Origin: Pseudomonas fluorescens
GTDB lineage: Bacteria; Pseudomonadota; Gammaproteobacteria; Pseudomonadales; Pseudomonadaceae
NCBI RefSeq assembly: GCF_005938625.1
Contig: NZ_VCNJ01000029.1
Span: forward strand, 248,001 to 312,000
DNA length: 64,000 bases
Direction: 5' to 3'
Shown here piece after piece: positions 26,929 to 34,605 of this stretch (the first letter of the stretch is position 1; the number at the start of each line of letters is the position of its first letter). Made by a program: the position numbers and the translations under genes. Under the pieces are notes generated by a model. The model saw only the letters and a program-made list of their open reading frames with translations, did no database searches and was not told the origin of the DNA.

Positions 26929-27288
26929 ATGGAATCTCAGCGATGCGAAGTGGTCATCAGTGGCGAGCGCGAAATCGATAAACCCGTGGTCGCATTAACC
27001 AATTGTGAGGTTGTTTTTTCAAGCAAGGATGAGCTTGACAGGTGTATTGTGGCGGTCAGGGAATCGGATCAAAGGCTGGCTGCCCGCCCGCTCGAAGCCG
27101 TTTTCTATGACTGGCAGATGATGACGGTGATAAGAGGCCTGACCATGTTTTTTGGGGTCAGATGGTACGATCGAGAATATTTTGAGAAAAATCGTGATAT
27201 CTACAAAAACCAAATGCATGGGCACCTGTTTTCAAGGTTTGGCGTTAATGCGGACAGCTTTAATGTCAAGCATTTCATAGCGGGTTAG
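26929..27288 (+). CDS. protein of unknown function, linked to an MFS exporter
   Basis: 119 residues; the start is well supported by GGAGAGGC three bases before the ATG. Not recognised. It has a strand-rich N-terminal half (CEVVISGEREIDKPVVALTNCEVVFSSK), then a helical segment and an aromatic-rich stretch (EAVFYDWQMMTVIRGLTMFFGVRWYDREYFEKN). No signal peptide or clear transmembrane helix. Codon use is more AT-rich than flanking genes, matching the MFS gene 67 bases downstream. A long intercistronic hairpin lies between them. Probably acquired together with the MFS gene. Confidence 0.65.
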   Translation: MESQRCEVVISGEREIDKPVVALTNCEVVFSSKDELDRCIVAVRESDQRLAARPLEAVFYDWQMMTVIRGLTMFFGVRWYDREYFEKNRDIYKNQMHGHLFSRFGVNADSFNVKHFIAG

Positions 27289-27295
27289 TGAGGGG

Positions 27296-27336
27296 CATGA
27301 GATCTGCAACGGAGAACGGCCGCTGCAGATCTCATG
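27296..27336 (+). other. 13-base perfect inverted repeat between unknown gene and MFS gene
   Basis: CATGAGATCTGCA (27296-27308) pairs exactly with TGCAGATCTCATG (27324-27336); the inner CGG/CCG (27310-27312/27320-27322) extends the stem past one mismatch. It begins eight bases after the first gene's stop and ends about six bases before the AAGGA of the MFS gene. No T-run. Likely an mRNA hairpin that dampens or stabilises MFS expression, or a protein-binding palindrome. Confidence 0.65.
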
Positions 27337-27355
27337 TAACGAAAGGATAGGTGGC

Positions 27356-28609
27356 TTGAGTACATTTCGAAAGTATCTGTGCCTTGAAGTATTCATATGG
27401 ATATATCTAGGCTGTTGGAATGCAACAGTCCCTCTGATTATTGTGCAGAGAGGAAGCCTGCTTGAACTGGCAACCTACGAAACAGGGCTCGCACTCACGG
27501 CCGTCGTTTCAGTACTGTTTTTAGCTTCGCGCGTTGAAACCATGCGTCGCGGTACTGCTATTAAGGCAGGTTGTATTGTGATTTTATTGACGGGTATTCT
27601 TCGTTACGTTTCTGTCGCTGTTTCGTATTCGATCGAAGCGCTGATGATTATTGATATGCTTGCAGTATCGGCGTTTGGTGTTATTCAGTCTCTTTTTGGT
27701 GTTTATCCGGCTGAAACAGTGGAGAAACATCGCATGGAACGTGCATTTCGTGTCCGCCGTATCATCATCACCATAAGTCGCGTAATAGGCCCCTTACTGG
27801 CGGGGGTTGTTATTGGGATATTTTCGCCGCTAGCATCCCTTCTTTTTTCTGCACTGGTGGGAATGGGCGCTTTAGCTCTCGCATTGACCTTGCCGCTTGG
27901 TGTCGAACCTGATCGCCAACGAGTGAAATCACCTGTTGAGCGCGTTCAGGATATTTTCCTGGGGATCAAGCTAAAACTTATTCTTCCACCAGAAAGATTC
28001 CTGACGGTGTCTGGCTTTTTACTTTTTCTGACAGTGACCGCTACGGTGCCAATGCTGGTTCCCAACCAGATTCATGCCCATGGTCTTGCGCAAAGCAGTG
28101 TGGGGCTGTTCAACGCTGTATTTGCAGCAGGTGCTGTCGCGGGTTTGTTTTTACTCAGTCCATTGATTGCCAAGAGAAAACATCAGCGCATCAAGTACAT
28201 CGTTTTATGGACGGTACTCACTGTTTCCCTCTGCACATCGGCGCTTTCCACCGAAATCTGGCAATTGGCTTCCAGCCTGATTGTCGCGGGCGCCAGCAGC
28301 GCCTGCCTATCGCTTGTCGGGATGGATAAAAGGACGGTTTCCGTGCCATCGGGTGTGCGCATTCGATTGATGGCTGCGACTCTGATTGTCAGCCAGCTGG
28401 CGAACTCCGCTTCCTACATGCTCGTGGGCTCTGCGATAACGCTGTTTGGCATTGGCGGTTTGCTATGGGTGTATCTGATCATTTTCATGATTGTCTTGTT
28501 GTATTGCGCTCTTTCAAATTCCGTATGGGATTTTCTGGAAGATACAAAAGACGCCGAGTTCTACTATAAAGAGCATCATCCGAAGTTAGAGTCTGTCATG
28601 CGTACCTGA
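27356..28609 (+). CDS. MFS family transporter
   Basis: 417 residues, about twelve hydrophobic helices: inner-membrane major facilitator, presumably an exporter. The central loop (PLGVEPDRQRVKSPVERVQDI) separates two six-helix halves, and the second half opens with FLTVSGFLLFLTVTATVPML. The start is TTG 27356, eight bases after AAGGA; no nearby ATG would keep the first helix. Codons are distinctly less GC-rich than in the neighbourhood. Pairs with the unknown 119-residue gene upstream; a substrate cannot be inferred. Confidence 0.82.
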   Translation: MSTFRKYLCLEVFIWIYLGCWNATVPLIIVQRGSLLELATYETGLALTAVVSVLFLASRVETMRRGTAIKAGCIVILLTGILRYVSVAVSYSIEALMIIDMLAVSAFGVIQSLFGVYPAETVEKHRMERAFRVRRIIITISRVIGPLLAGVVIGIFSPLASLLFSALVGMGALALALTLPLGVEPDRQRVKSPVERVQDIFLGIKLKLILPPERFLTVSGFLLFLTVTATVPMLVPNQIHAHGLAQSSVGLFNAVFAAGAVAGLFLLSPLIAKRKHQRIKYIVLWTVLTVSLCTSALSTEIWQLASSLIVAGASSACLSLVGMDKRTVSVPSGVRIRLMAATLIVSQLANSASYMLVGSAITLFGIGGLLWVYLIIFMIVLLYCALSNSVWDFLEDTKDAEFYYKEHHPKLESVMRT

Positions 28610-28652
28610 ATTGCGAACCGTGTTGCTTGGGTGCCGTTCAAGGGCCACGGAA

Positions 28653-28680
28653 ACAGACCACATTCAGAAACGTGGTCTGT
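28653..28680. terminator. hairpin between convergent MFS and acyltransferase genes
   Basis: ACAGACCAC (28653-28661) pairs with GTGGTCTGT (28672-28680), a nine-pair stem with a ten-base loop. It lies 43 bases after the MFS stop and 12 bases past the acyltransferase stop. There is only a weak T-rich tail on either strand, so it may act as a bidirectional terminator. Confidence 0.5.
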
Positions 28681-28692
28681 CTCCTGTTGACG

Positions 28693-29694
28693 TCAAGCGG
28701 CTGCTTCATCACCGCGCACTTGCCCCTCTCGAAACTTCACACCCGCCCGAAGCGCATGCCTTAGTTTCAACGCCGGCCGCTCGACGCAGTAATACGAAAC
28801 CCCACTCAACAAGAACGACAGCAGCAGAATCGTTGCAACCTTGTACCAATCGAAGGCGGTAATCGGCCAAAGTCCGTGCAGGAAGTAAAACACCACGAAG
28901 TGATTGAGGAATACGCCGTAGCTGATGTTGCCAAGGAACTCGTCAATCCGGTGAAACTTGAGCTTCGTCAACAAGTACACCGCGGGGATGCCCAGGGCAA
29001 TGCCTGCAGCCACTTCGGCGTTTGACGGTCGGCGTTCGATCCATCCCGCCATGATCGCTACGAAGATCAACGCCGCCGCCACAGCGGTACCACCAGCAAT
29101 CGCTAAACCCTTCGCCTGTGGTTTGTAGAGATAGCTGCCGCACAGGAAGATGAACAGGACGCCCGGCAACAAACGGTAGCCGTAAAAGTCGGTGTTGATG
29201 AGTCCAAGACACGCGGGGATGAAGACCGCAACGGACAACGCGAAGGCCACACCGCGTACTCTGTAGATGATCAGGAACGGGATCACCAGGTAGAAGCACA
29301 TCTCCAGGCCGAGCGACCACGCCGGTGGCACAATCCAGATTCCGGATGCGCCAAACATATAGAACCCGAGGGGCACGATGGCCAGGCTCGCGGCGATGTT
29401 TTTGACGGTTAATTCGGCCGCTTGCGGCGTACCGGGCAGCAGGAAGTAGATCACCGCACAAGAAACGACGAAGTAGAACAGGAACTGCGGGTAAAGGCGC
29501 AAGGCCCGGTCCAGGTAGAACCGGCCGACTTTCTCGGGCGCCTTGTAGTTGCGCTCGATCAGAGAGGTCATGACGAAACCACTGATGAGCAGGAAGGAAA
29601 TCACGGCAACCACACCCGGGTTGAACCCCATGAACATCTTGCCCAGATGCGAAACAGCGACCAGAACGGCCAATAGCAGACGGTAGGCTCCCAC
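28693..29694 (-). CDS. acyltransferase 3 family membrane O-acyltransferase (OafA/YrhL-like)
   Basis: 333 residues from a GTG at 29694 (GGGGA five bases upstream, giving the usual MGAYRLLLAV start); a TTG at 29706 is possible. About ten transmembrane helices. FLLISGFVMTSLIER and RFYLDRALRLYPQFLFYF carry the R/LYP signature of acyltransferase-3 proteins, which O-acetylate polysaccharides, lipid A or exported small molecules. No carboxy-terminal SGNH domain. It stands beside the AT-rich MFS pair but is itself normal in GC, and convergent to it. Confidence 0.87.
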   Translation of the reverse strand: MGAYRLLLAVLVAVSHLGKMFMGFNPGVVAVISFLLISGFVMTSLIERNYKAPEKVGRFYLDRALRLYPQFLFYFVVSCAVIYFLLPGTPQAAELTVKNIAASLAIVPLGFYMFGASGIWIVPPAWSLGLEMCFYLVIPFLIIYRVRGVAFALSVAVFIPACLGLINTDFYGYRLLPGVLFIFLCGSYLYKPQAKGLAIAGGTAVAAALIFVAIMAGWIERRPSNAEVAAGIALGIPAVYLLTKLKFHRIDEFLGNISYGVFLNHFVVFYFLHGLWPITAFDWYKVATILLLSFLLSGVSYYCVERPALKLRHALRAGVKFREGQVRGDEAAA

Positions 29695-29917
29695 GTGTAT
29701 CCCCAAACGACCTTGTAGTTATGGTGGGTAAATTACGATGGTTTGTGGGTGGGTAACAGGTTTTTTCTGCGCGTTCAGATTTAAGGCGCGCAGTGACAGT
29801 CCGTATTGGCCTCAGGTTGCGGTGATGAAGATCAGCCGGTGTAGGTTTCACTCCACGCTTTGGATCGTCCTTGATCCCTTTGTGGCTGCGACATGACCGC
29901 CACATAGGGATTACCCC

Positions 29918-30280
29918 TCAATCCACCGGCACAACATTATCCAGCGCTTGATTCACCGCCAATTCCCCCAGCATCACCACTTGCGCAATCCCCAGCGCAG
30001 TTTTGCGGTGGCCTGGGTCAAGGAGGGCGGCGAAGTTGCAGAGCATTTCGGTGGCTGAGCTGAGGGATTCGCTGGCGTTAACGAGCAGGGACTCGCTGTC
30101 GTAGTCGGAATTGGCCAGAAACATGGGGGCGTGTTTTTGGTCGCTGCCCATGATGCGTTGGGTCGGGGTTAAGTAGTAATCGAGGGCGCGCTCGGCGGCG
30201 TCGTTGAGTATTCGGGAATCCGGGAATTTGTAGGGTGAGACTGGATCGGTTTCTGGTGGGTTGGGCGTGACTTTAAACAT
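29918..30280 (-). CDS. DUF6124 family protein
   Basis: 120 residues from ATG 30280, eight bases after AGGAG; the GTG at 30289 overlaps that site. The start MFKVTPNPPETDPVSPY is characteristic of a Pseudomonas family I recall as DUF6124 (related to DUF3077). ILNDAAERALDYYL and ASESLSSATEMLCNFAALL suggest two or three helices, and VVMLGELAVNQALD closes it. Function unknown. It is preceded by a long, structured leader of more than 300 bases. Genes of this family often occur in several copies per genome. Confidence 0.78.
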   Translation of the reverse strand: MFKVTPNPPETDPVSPYKFPDSRILNDAAERALDYYLTPTQRIMGSDQKHAPMFLANSDYDSESLLVNASESLSSATEMLCNFAALLDPGHRKTALGIAQVVMLGELAVNQALDNVVPVD

Positions 30281-30640
30281 AGATGACACTCCTGGGAAAC
30301 GATTAAGGAGCCATCACGATTCGCTACCAAACGAAGGGTGGCGGCCATGCACAGGTTGGTAGACCGGTCCAGGAACCCGGCGCGTCCGAGGACGCCCTAC
30401 GCATGGCCACCATAAAACGAAGATCAAGAAAAACGATCTCTGAGAGAGGTGCGCGATGCGCCTGGAAATACCGGGCTACCAAACCCGATCACTGTTTTTC
30501 AGTGACCGACAAACGATAAAACCCGCGCCCCAGACGCACAAGACGGCGGATTCTGGCGTAGTCGTAGGCAACGGCGCAAGACGTTGTAGCCTTGAGCAGG
30601 TAACGCGGCGTGTCATTTAAACAGTGATGGAAAGCTCCTA
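30281..30640 (-). ncRNA. structured leader/5' UTR of the DUF6124 gene
   Basis: The DNA upstream of the DUF6124 gene has dense inverted repeats. GGTGGCGGCCATGC (30340s) pairs with GCATGGCCACC about 50 bases away with a three-base bulge and encloses a GCGTC-CGAG-GACGC tetraloop hairpin. Further out is a GTCACTG...CAGTGA-type stem around 30500. TTTGGTAGC occurs twice on the minus strand, in two different modules. This looks like a folded RNA or structured element rather than spacer; the class is not one I can name. Extent is approximate. Confidence 0.45.
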
Positions 30641-30767
30641 AACACGCGTCATCAACACGCCGTTCAAAATGACATTCGTCAGTACTCAGATCACTGCGTT
30701 GGAACCCTCACGCCAAGGTACGCACCAACACTAAATTGCAACCCAAAAAAGACGAGGAAGGATACCC

Positions 30768-31775
30768 ATGTCAGTTCATCCGATTTTGTTTCTGGGCGGC
30801 TCCGGCGCCATCGGCCACCGTTCTGCCAAAGCGTTGCGTGCTGCCTATCCCGATTTCCCGTTGCTGATCGGCGGCCGTGACTTGGCCAAGGCTCAACAAG
30901 CCGCCGAGGAAATGGGCGGGGCGCAGGGCGTAGTCATTGATCCTGCTGCCGATGACCTGGGGCTGGGCGATCGCCCGGTCAGCGCTGTGGCGGTTTTCTA
31001 CATGGATCACTCCTTGGCCGGGCTGCGTTTTGCGCAGCAGCGCAAGGTGCCGCACTTGAGCATTTCGTCCGGCATTTTCGAGATTGCGCCGCAAATCGCC
31101 AGTTACATCAATCGCCCTGACGCTTCCCCCATTGTGCTGGGTTACGAGTGGATGGTAGGTGCAACGACGGTGGCGGCGCTGCACATTGCTGAGGCGTTTG
31201 CCCGGGTGCGCGATATTCGCATCGATGCGCTGGTCGACGAAGAGGACGGTGGCGGGCCGACCGTGGCCAAGGACTTCGAACACCTGAACAAGATGCTGCC
31301 CGCCGCCCTGACTCGGCGCGATGGGGATTACATCTGGCGCGAAGGAGAGGACAAGAACGTTAGCTTCCGGGCGGTGGACGGTACGCCGATGCCAGCCAGC
31401 GGTTTCTCGTCCATCGACGTCACTGGGCTGGCGGCCGCCACCGACGCGCCGAATGTGCAGTTCAATCTCGCCAGCGGGGTCAGTTCTTCGCGGCGCTCGG
31501 GGCGGCCGATGTCTACCGAAATTCTCATCGAAATGATCGGCGAGGATCATCAAGGGCGAACGTTGCACACCCGGCATGCCCTCGTTCACCCGGCAGGCGC
31601 CGCGGCACTTACGGGGCTGAGCGTCGCCATGCTGCTGGAGCGATTGCTTGGGCTGGATGGTCAACCGCCGACTCCGGCAGGTCTTTACTTTCCTTATCAG
31701 TTGCTCGACGTCGGCGCGTATCTGCAGCGTCTGAACAACGAGGGCGGTGAGCTGCTGGAACTACGAGTGCAGTAA
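30768..31775 (+). CDS. saccharopine dehydrogenase-like NAD(P)-binding protein
   Basis: 335 residues. ILFLGGSGAIGHRSAKALRA and LLIGGRDLAKAQQAA give the Rossmann fold; SAVAVFYMDHSLAGLRFAQQ and HLSISSGIFEIAPQIA continue the short saccharopine-dehydrogenase-like pattern, and a substrate domain follows (VGATTVAALHIAEAF). Probably an NAD(P)-dependent oxidoreductase on a small amino- or keto-compound. AAGGA lies five bases before the ATG. Single gene. Only distantly like the protein encoded at 24200. Confidence 0.8.
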   Translation: MSVHPILFLGGSGAIGHRSAKALRAAYPDFPLLIGGRDLAKAQQAAEEMGGAQGVVIDPAADDLGLGDRPVSAVAVFYMDHSLAGLRFAQQRKVPHLSISSGIFEIAPQIASYINRPDASPIVLGYEWMVGATTVAALHIAEAFARVRDIRIDALVDEEDGGGPTVAKDFEHLNKMLPAALTRRDGDYIWREGEDKNVSFRAVDGTPMPASGFSSIDVTGLAAATDAPNVQFNLASGVSSSRRSGRPMSTEILIEMIGEDHQGRTLHTRHALVHPAGAAALTGLSVAMLLERLLGLDGQPPTPAGLYFPYQLLDVGAYLQRLNNEGGELLELRVQ

Positions 31776-31886
31776 CCGTCCTGCGCAACACCGCCGACTT
31801 GCCGCTCATTCTGGTCGGCGGTGATGCGCATTCGCTCAACTGTTGAAACGTAAAACCGTTTTGGTGCGCCTGAACTACTCAGCGAA

Positions 31887-32315
31887 TTAGTCCGAGAGCA
31901 ACTTTTTACAGTCCAATAGCAAGTCACCCAGGAATGGATGGATTTCCGTCGACTCCATTAAAGCCATCAGCTCTGTGGCTAGCGACCTGATGGGCATCCA
32001 TTCCTCATGATCAAATATGAGGCGATCATTGCAATGAAATGCGGCCTCAGTAAGGCTATTGCATCGCTGCCAAATGTCTTCCAGCCGGCTCTTCACGTCC
32101 TCCGGTAGCCCGCTGCCGCAGATTGTAAGTACCTCCTCTATCGGAAGAATCATGTCGGACCAGACTTCACAGGCGGGGCAATCCGGGATAGTTGCCTGCT
32201 GTATTTCCGAAGTTTGGGCCAGAAACCCAAGCGCCTCGATTACCTCGCATACGGCAAGAACCTGCTTGTACTCGTTCTGACCGTACCAAGCCCATAGCGT
32301 GGTGGAGAACCCCAT
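31887..32315 (-). CDS. hypothetical protein, possible immunity protein
   Basis: 142 residues from ATG 32315, six bases after GGAG; a longer frame to 32399 would overlap the gene before it. Mainly helical and acidic (VCEVIEALGFLAQTSEI, PIEEVLTICGSGLPEDVKSRLEDIWQRC, SLATELMALMESTEIHPFLGDLLLDCKKLL). No family recognised. It begins one base after the stop of a CdiI-like immunity gene and is co-translated with it. The acidic, small, helical character and the pairing suggest a second immunity protein. Confidence 0.6.
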   Translation of the reverse strand: MGFSTTLWAWYGQNEYKQVLAVCEVIEALGFLAQTSEIQQATIPDCPACEVWSDMILPIEEVLTICGSGLPEDVKSRLEDIWQRCNSLTEAAFHCNDRLIFDHEEWMPIRSLATELMALMESTEIHPFLGDLLLDCKKLLSD

Positions 32316-32316
32316 A

Positions 32317-32604
32317 TCAAACTCCAGAAAAATCCAGTCCCCGAGCCATCGCATTTTCCATCGCTTCGAGAAGCTGACCGTCGAAGTACTCGGAGCCATC
32401 TCTTTCGCGCACTTCGATGCGCTCTTTTGCCTCTATCAACAGGTGTTCGGAGGCGATATTCTGATTCAAAAAAGTAGCGACCATAAGATCGCTCAAATGC
32501 ACTAGCGGTGTATCCCATGACTCCTGGCAGCGTTGCATCAGCCCCGTATGGGCATCCCCATGCCATGGGCCTAAAAGATTCGAGATTGTCAATTTTGAGG
32601 TCAT
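32317..32604 (-). CDS. contact-dependent inhibition immunity-like protein (CdiI_2-like)
   Basis: 95 residues: LLGPWHGDAHTGLMQRCQES, then WDTPLVHLSDLMVATFLNQN, then HLLIEAKERI and GSEYFDGQLLEAMENA. The spacing (W...L..RC....PL..L....M.....N.....L...A..R....G...YDG.LL.A) resembles immunity proteins of contact-dependent growth inhibition systems as I recall them. No toxin, CdiA or Rhs gene lies nearby, so it would be an orphan that protects against neighbours' toxins. A second small gene follows immediately. The family call needs a profile search. Confidence 0.55.
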   Translation of the reverse strand: MTSKLTISNLLGPWHGDAHTGLMQRCQESWDTPLVHLSDLMVATFLNQNIASEHLLIEAKERIEVRERDGSEYFDGQLLEAMENAMARGLDFSGV

Positions 32605-32714
32605 AAACTTCCTGAAGTCAGGCTAACGCGCCAAGCGATTCGCTTTGCTCGGAGGAGATGAAACTCACCCCTCAATCAAATGAGTTTAACTCAGTCACAT
32701 TAACGACAGGAATC

Positions 32715-33107
32715 TCACGGCGACTGCCAAACCCCACCATTCGCCACCGGCACCTCTCCCAGATCATAGGGATTGACCCCTTCAAGACAGCCAACATTGA
32801 AGCCGAACTCCTGCGCATTGGTGCTGCGTCGGTGATGGGTGTAGATCCCGCAGTTGCCGCAGAAAAAATGCTCGGCCACTTGCTGGCCAAAACTGTACTT
32901 CAACAATGCCGACTTACCACGGATCACTTTCAGGTCAGCCGCCGGCACCGCGGCGACGATCGCGCCTCGGCGTTTGCAGAACGAGCAGTCGCAGCGGTGC
33001 GGCGTGGGCAGGCCGTCGGGCAGGTGGATTTCGAGGATCACGGCGCCGCAATGGCAACTGGCGCGATGGTCGCGACGGATGGGTGTGCTGCCGATCTGTT
33101 TAAGCAT
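32715..33107 (-). CDS. GFA family protein (glutathione-dependent formaldehyde-activating-like)
   Basis: 130 residues from ATG 33107 after GGAGGC. The zinc-binding pattern of the GFA/CENP-V fold is visible: SCHCGAVILEI, then HRCDCSFCKRRG, then FFCGNCGIYTHHRR. True GFA joins glutathione and formaldehyde, but most family members have no proven reaction. It starts two bases past the stop of the DUF6555-like gene on the same strand, so the two are an operon. Confidence 0.87.
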   Translation of the reverse strand: MLKQIGSTPIRRDHRASCHCGAVILEIHLPDGLPTPHRCDCSFCKRRGAIVAAVPAADLKVIRGKSALLKYSFGQQVAEHFFCGNCGIYTHHRRSTNAQEFGFNVGCLEGVNPYDLGEVPVANGGVWQSP

Positions 33108-33109
33108 GA

Positions 33110-33358
33110 CTAAGCCTCCATCCAGTCCACCGTTGCCGTCTCGCGCCATTTCACCTCGGTGATGCCGAATCGCTCGGCCTGGGGTTTGGAGATGACTTTC
33201 AACGGTGGCTTGCCGGGTTTGGGAATCGGCGCGATGCCGGCATCGCAACTCGCCCAATGCCATGCGTCAGCGTTGCGCATGGTTTTTGCGCGGATGACGA
33301 ATGATTTTGGTTGGCCGTGAAGTTTGTATTCGATGACGAAGATGTCGACGTTGCTCAT
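33110..33358 (-). CDS. DUF6555 family small protein
   Basis: 82 residues from ATG 33358, behind AGGAGG; the frame upstream to 33520 is non-coding leader. MSNVDIFVIEYKLHGQPKSF, then NADAWHWASCDAGIAPIPK and ERFGITEVKWRE match a Pseudomonas family I recall as DUF6555. Function unknown. It is the first gene of a two-gene operon with the GFA protein. It shares a loose Y-x-G-x-P start with the small protein at 55615. Confidence 0.72.
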   Translation of the reverse strand: MSNVDIFVIEYKLHGQPKSFVIRAKTMRNADAWHWASCDAGIAPIPKPGKPPLKVISKPQAERFGITEVKWRETATVDWMEA

Positions 33359-33543
33359 GCGTTCCTCCTTACGCTCATACGCAAATGAGTTTTGCCAACG
33401 AAAAAAATTCAAAGGATTTTCGGGGTCTGTTTCAGGCCGCTGGCAATTGTTTTTGCTTTGAACGGTTGGGACTGGCCGCAGCCTAAAAATCAAGTCCCCG
33501 CGAGGACTAACAGACCCCACGATTTCACCCCCGGAGGCTCCCA

Positions 33544-33978
33544 GTGAACAAGACGATCAGCGCCGAGGATTTGAACATTCAGCTAAAACACAACGATGAC
33601 GTTGCCCTGTTCAAATGGCTGCTTGCCAGTTTCCTGATGGGCAAGCGGATACAGGCGGAAATTGCCGCCGAAGCCTATAGGGTGATCGCCGACAAACACG
33701 GGCGCGATACGCCACGCAAACTGGCAGCGTGCAGCCATCGTGAATTGGTTGCGATGCTCGGTGAGGCGCATTACGTGCGTTACGACGAGACCACCGCCGT
33801 GCGACTTCACGCCTTGGCACGCCGGTTAAACGACGAGTACGCGGGCAAGGTCAGCCATATGCTCGAGGCCAGCGCCGATCGCCAGGCGTTTGAGAAACGG
33901 CTGGCGGAATTCGACGGCATCGGTCCGAAAACCGTGGAAATCTTCATGCGCGAAGCAAGCGCTGTACTTGGCTTTTGA
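33544..33978 (+). CDS. short HhH DNA glycosylase-like protein (endonuclease III relative)
   Basis: 144 residues from a GTG six bases after GGAGG. LFKWLLASFLMGKRIQAEIAAEAYRVI resembles the start of endonuclease III/HhH-GPD proteins, and FDGIGPKTVEIFMREA is a helix-hairpin-helix with the Lys of the glycosylase/lyase position. The protein stops right after this motif, so the catalytic Asp (usually about 18 residues later) and the Fe-S cluster cysteines are missing. It is either a truncated gene or a short non-catalytic DNA-binding form. Confidence 0.65.
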   Translation: MNKTISAEDLNIQLKHNDDVALFKWLLASFLMGKRIQAEIAAEAYRVIADKHGRDTPRKLAACSHRELVAMLGEAHYVRYDETTAVRLHALARRLNDEYAGKVSHMLEASADRQAFEKRLAEFDGIGPKTVEIFMREASAVLGF

Positions 33979-34023
33979 TCGCGGGCCGTGACAGGAAAAC
34001 GGACACCACCCGCGTTGTGAAGG

Positions 34024-34500
34024 CTACCTGACTCGACGACCAGAACGATTGATCGCCAGAAGGCATAGCCCGACCAGCAATGCAGCGCCTGCAACCAGGA
34101 GCGCCGAAGGTTGAATCGGTTGGCGCAAGCCAGCTGCTGTATGCCGCTGCGATATCGCCAGTGGTCGGGATTCAATGGTCACTTCGTCAAATGACCGGAA
34201 TGGCGCAACGACCTCTGCCTGAAACGGCATTTCCTCGATGCTCAGACGCAGGCCATCTGACAGTACCAGTGTCCGCGCGGTGATCGTGCCAACGATTCTG
34301 TCCGGATAAACCGGTTCGCCATTGGGATCGAGTTGGTCATACAGGAAATTCTGTCCTTCAAGCCATCCAACGGCCGTCTGCAACTCAGGGCCCAGGTAAT
34401 ACTTGCCGTCGAGGAAAAATCCAGGAAATTGCGGCGCGCGCTCGACGCTTTCAATGCGATAACGCTCACCCGGTTTCATACCGGTTTCAGGGGCAATCAT
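34024..34500 (-). CDS. hypothetical protein with C-terminal transmembrane anchor
   Basis: 158 residues from ATG 34500, after GGAGGG. The soluble N-terminal part has strand-rich stretches (GERYRIESVERAPQFPGFFLDGKYYL, RIVGTITARTLVLSDGLRLSIEEMPF); a single helix (SALLVAGAALLVGLCLLAI) and a short basic tail (NRSGRRVR) end it, which predicts a tail-anchored inner-membrane protein facing the cytoplasm. No family recognised. It lies 105 bases past the stop-side of no known partner: the HEAT gene is upstream on the same strand. Confidence 0.6.
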   Translation of the reverse strand: MIAPETGMKPGERYRIESVERAPQFPGFFLDGKYYLGPELQTAVGWLEGQNFLYDQLDPNGEPVYPDRIVGTITARTLVLSDGLRLSIEEMPFQAEVVAPFRSFDEVTIESRPLAISQRHTAAGLRQPIQPSALLVAGAALLVGLCLLAINRSGRRVR

Positions 34501-34605
34501 GGTCAATCCCTCCGCTGTAGGTTCAGCGGTAGAGAACAAGGATCGACTGTCGTTCCATGTAAATGAGGAAAGGTAGCGGTTGTCCTGGTCGACAGACCGG
34601 ATCTT

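Noticed and set aside
26691..26981. 96-codon frame overlapping the unknown 119-residue gene
   Set aside because: It runs out of frame through a gene with a strong ribosome site; its product looks random.
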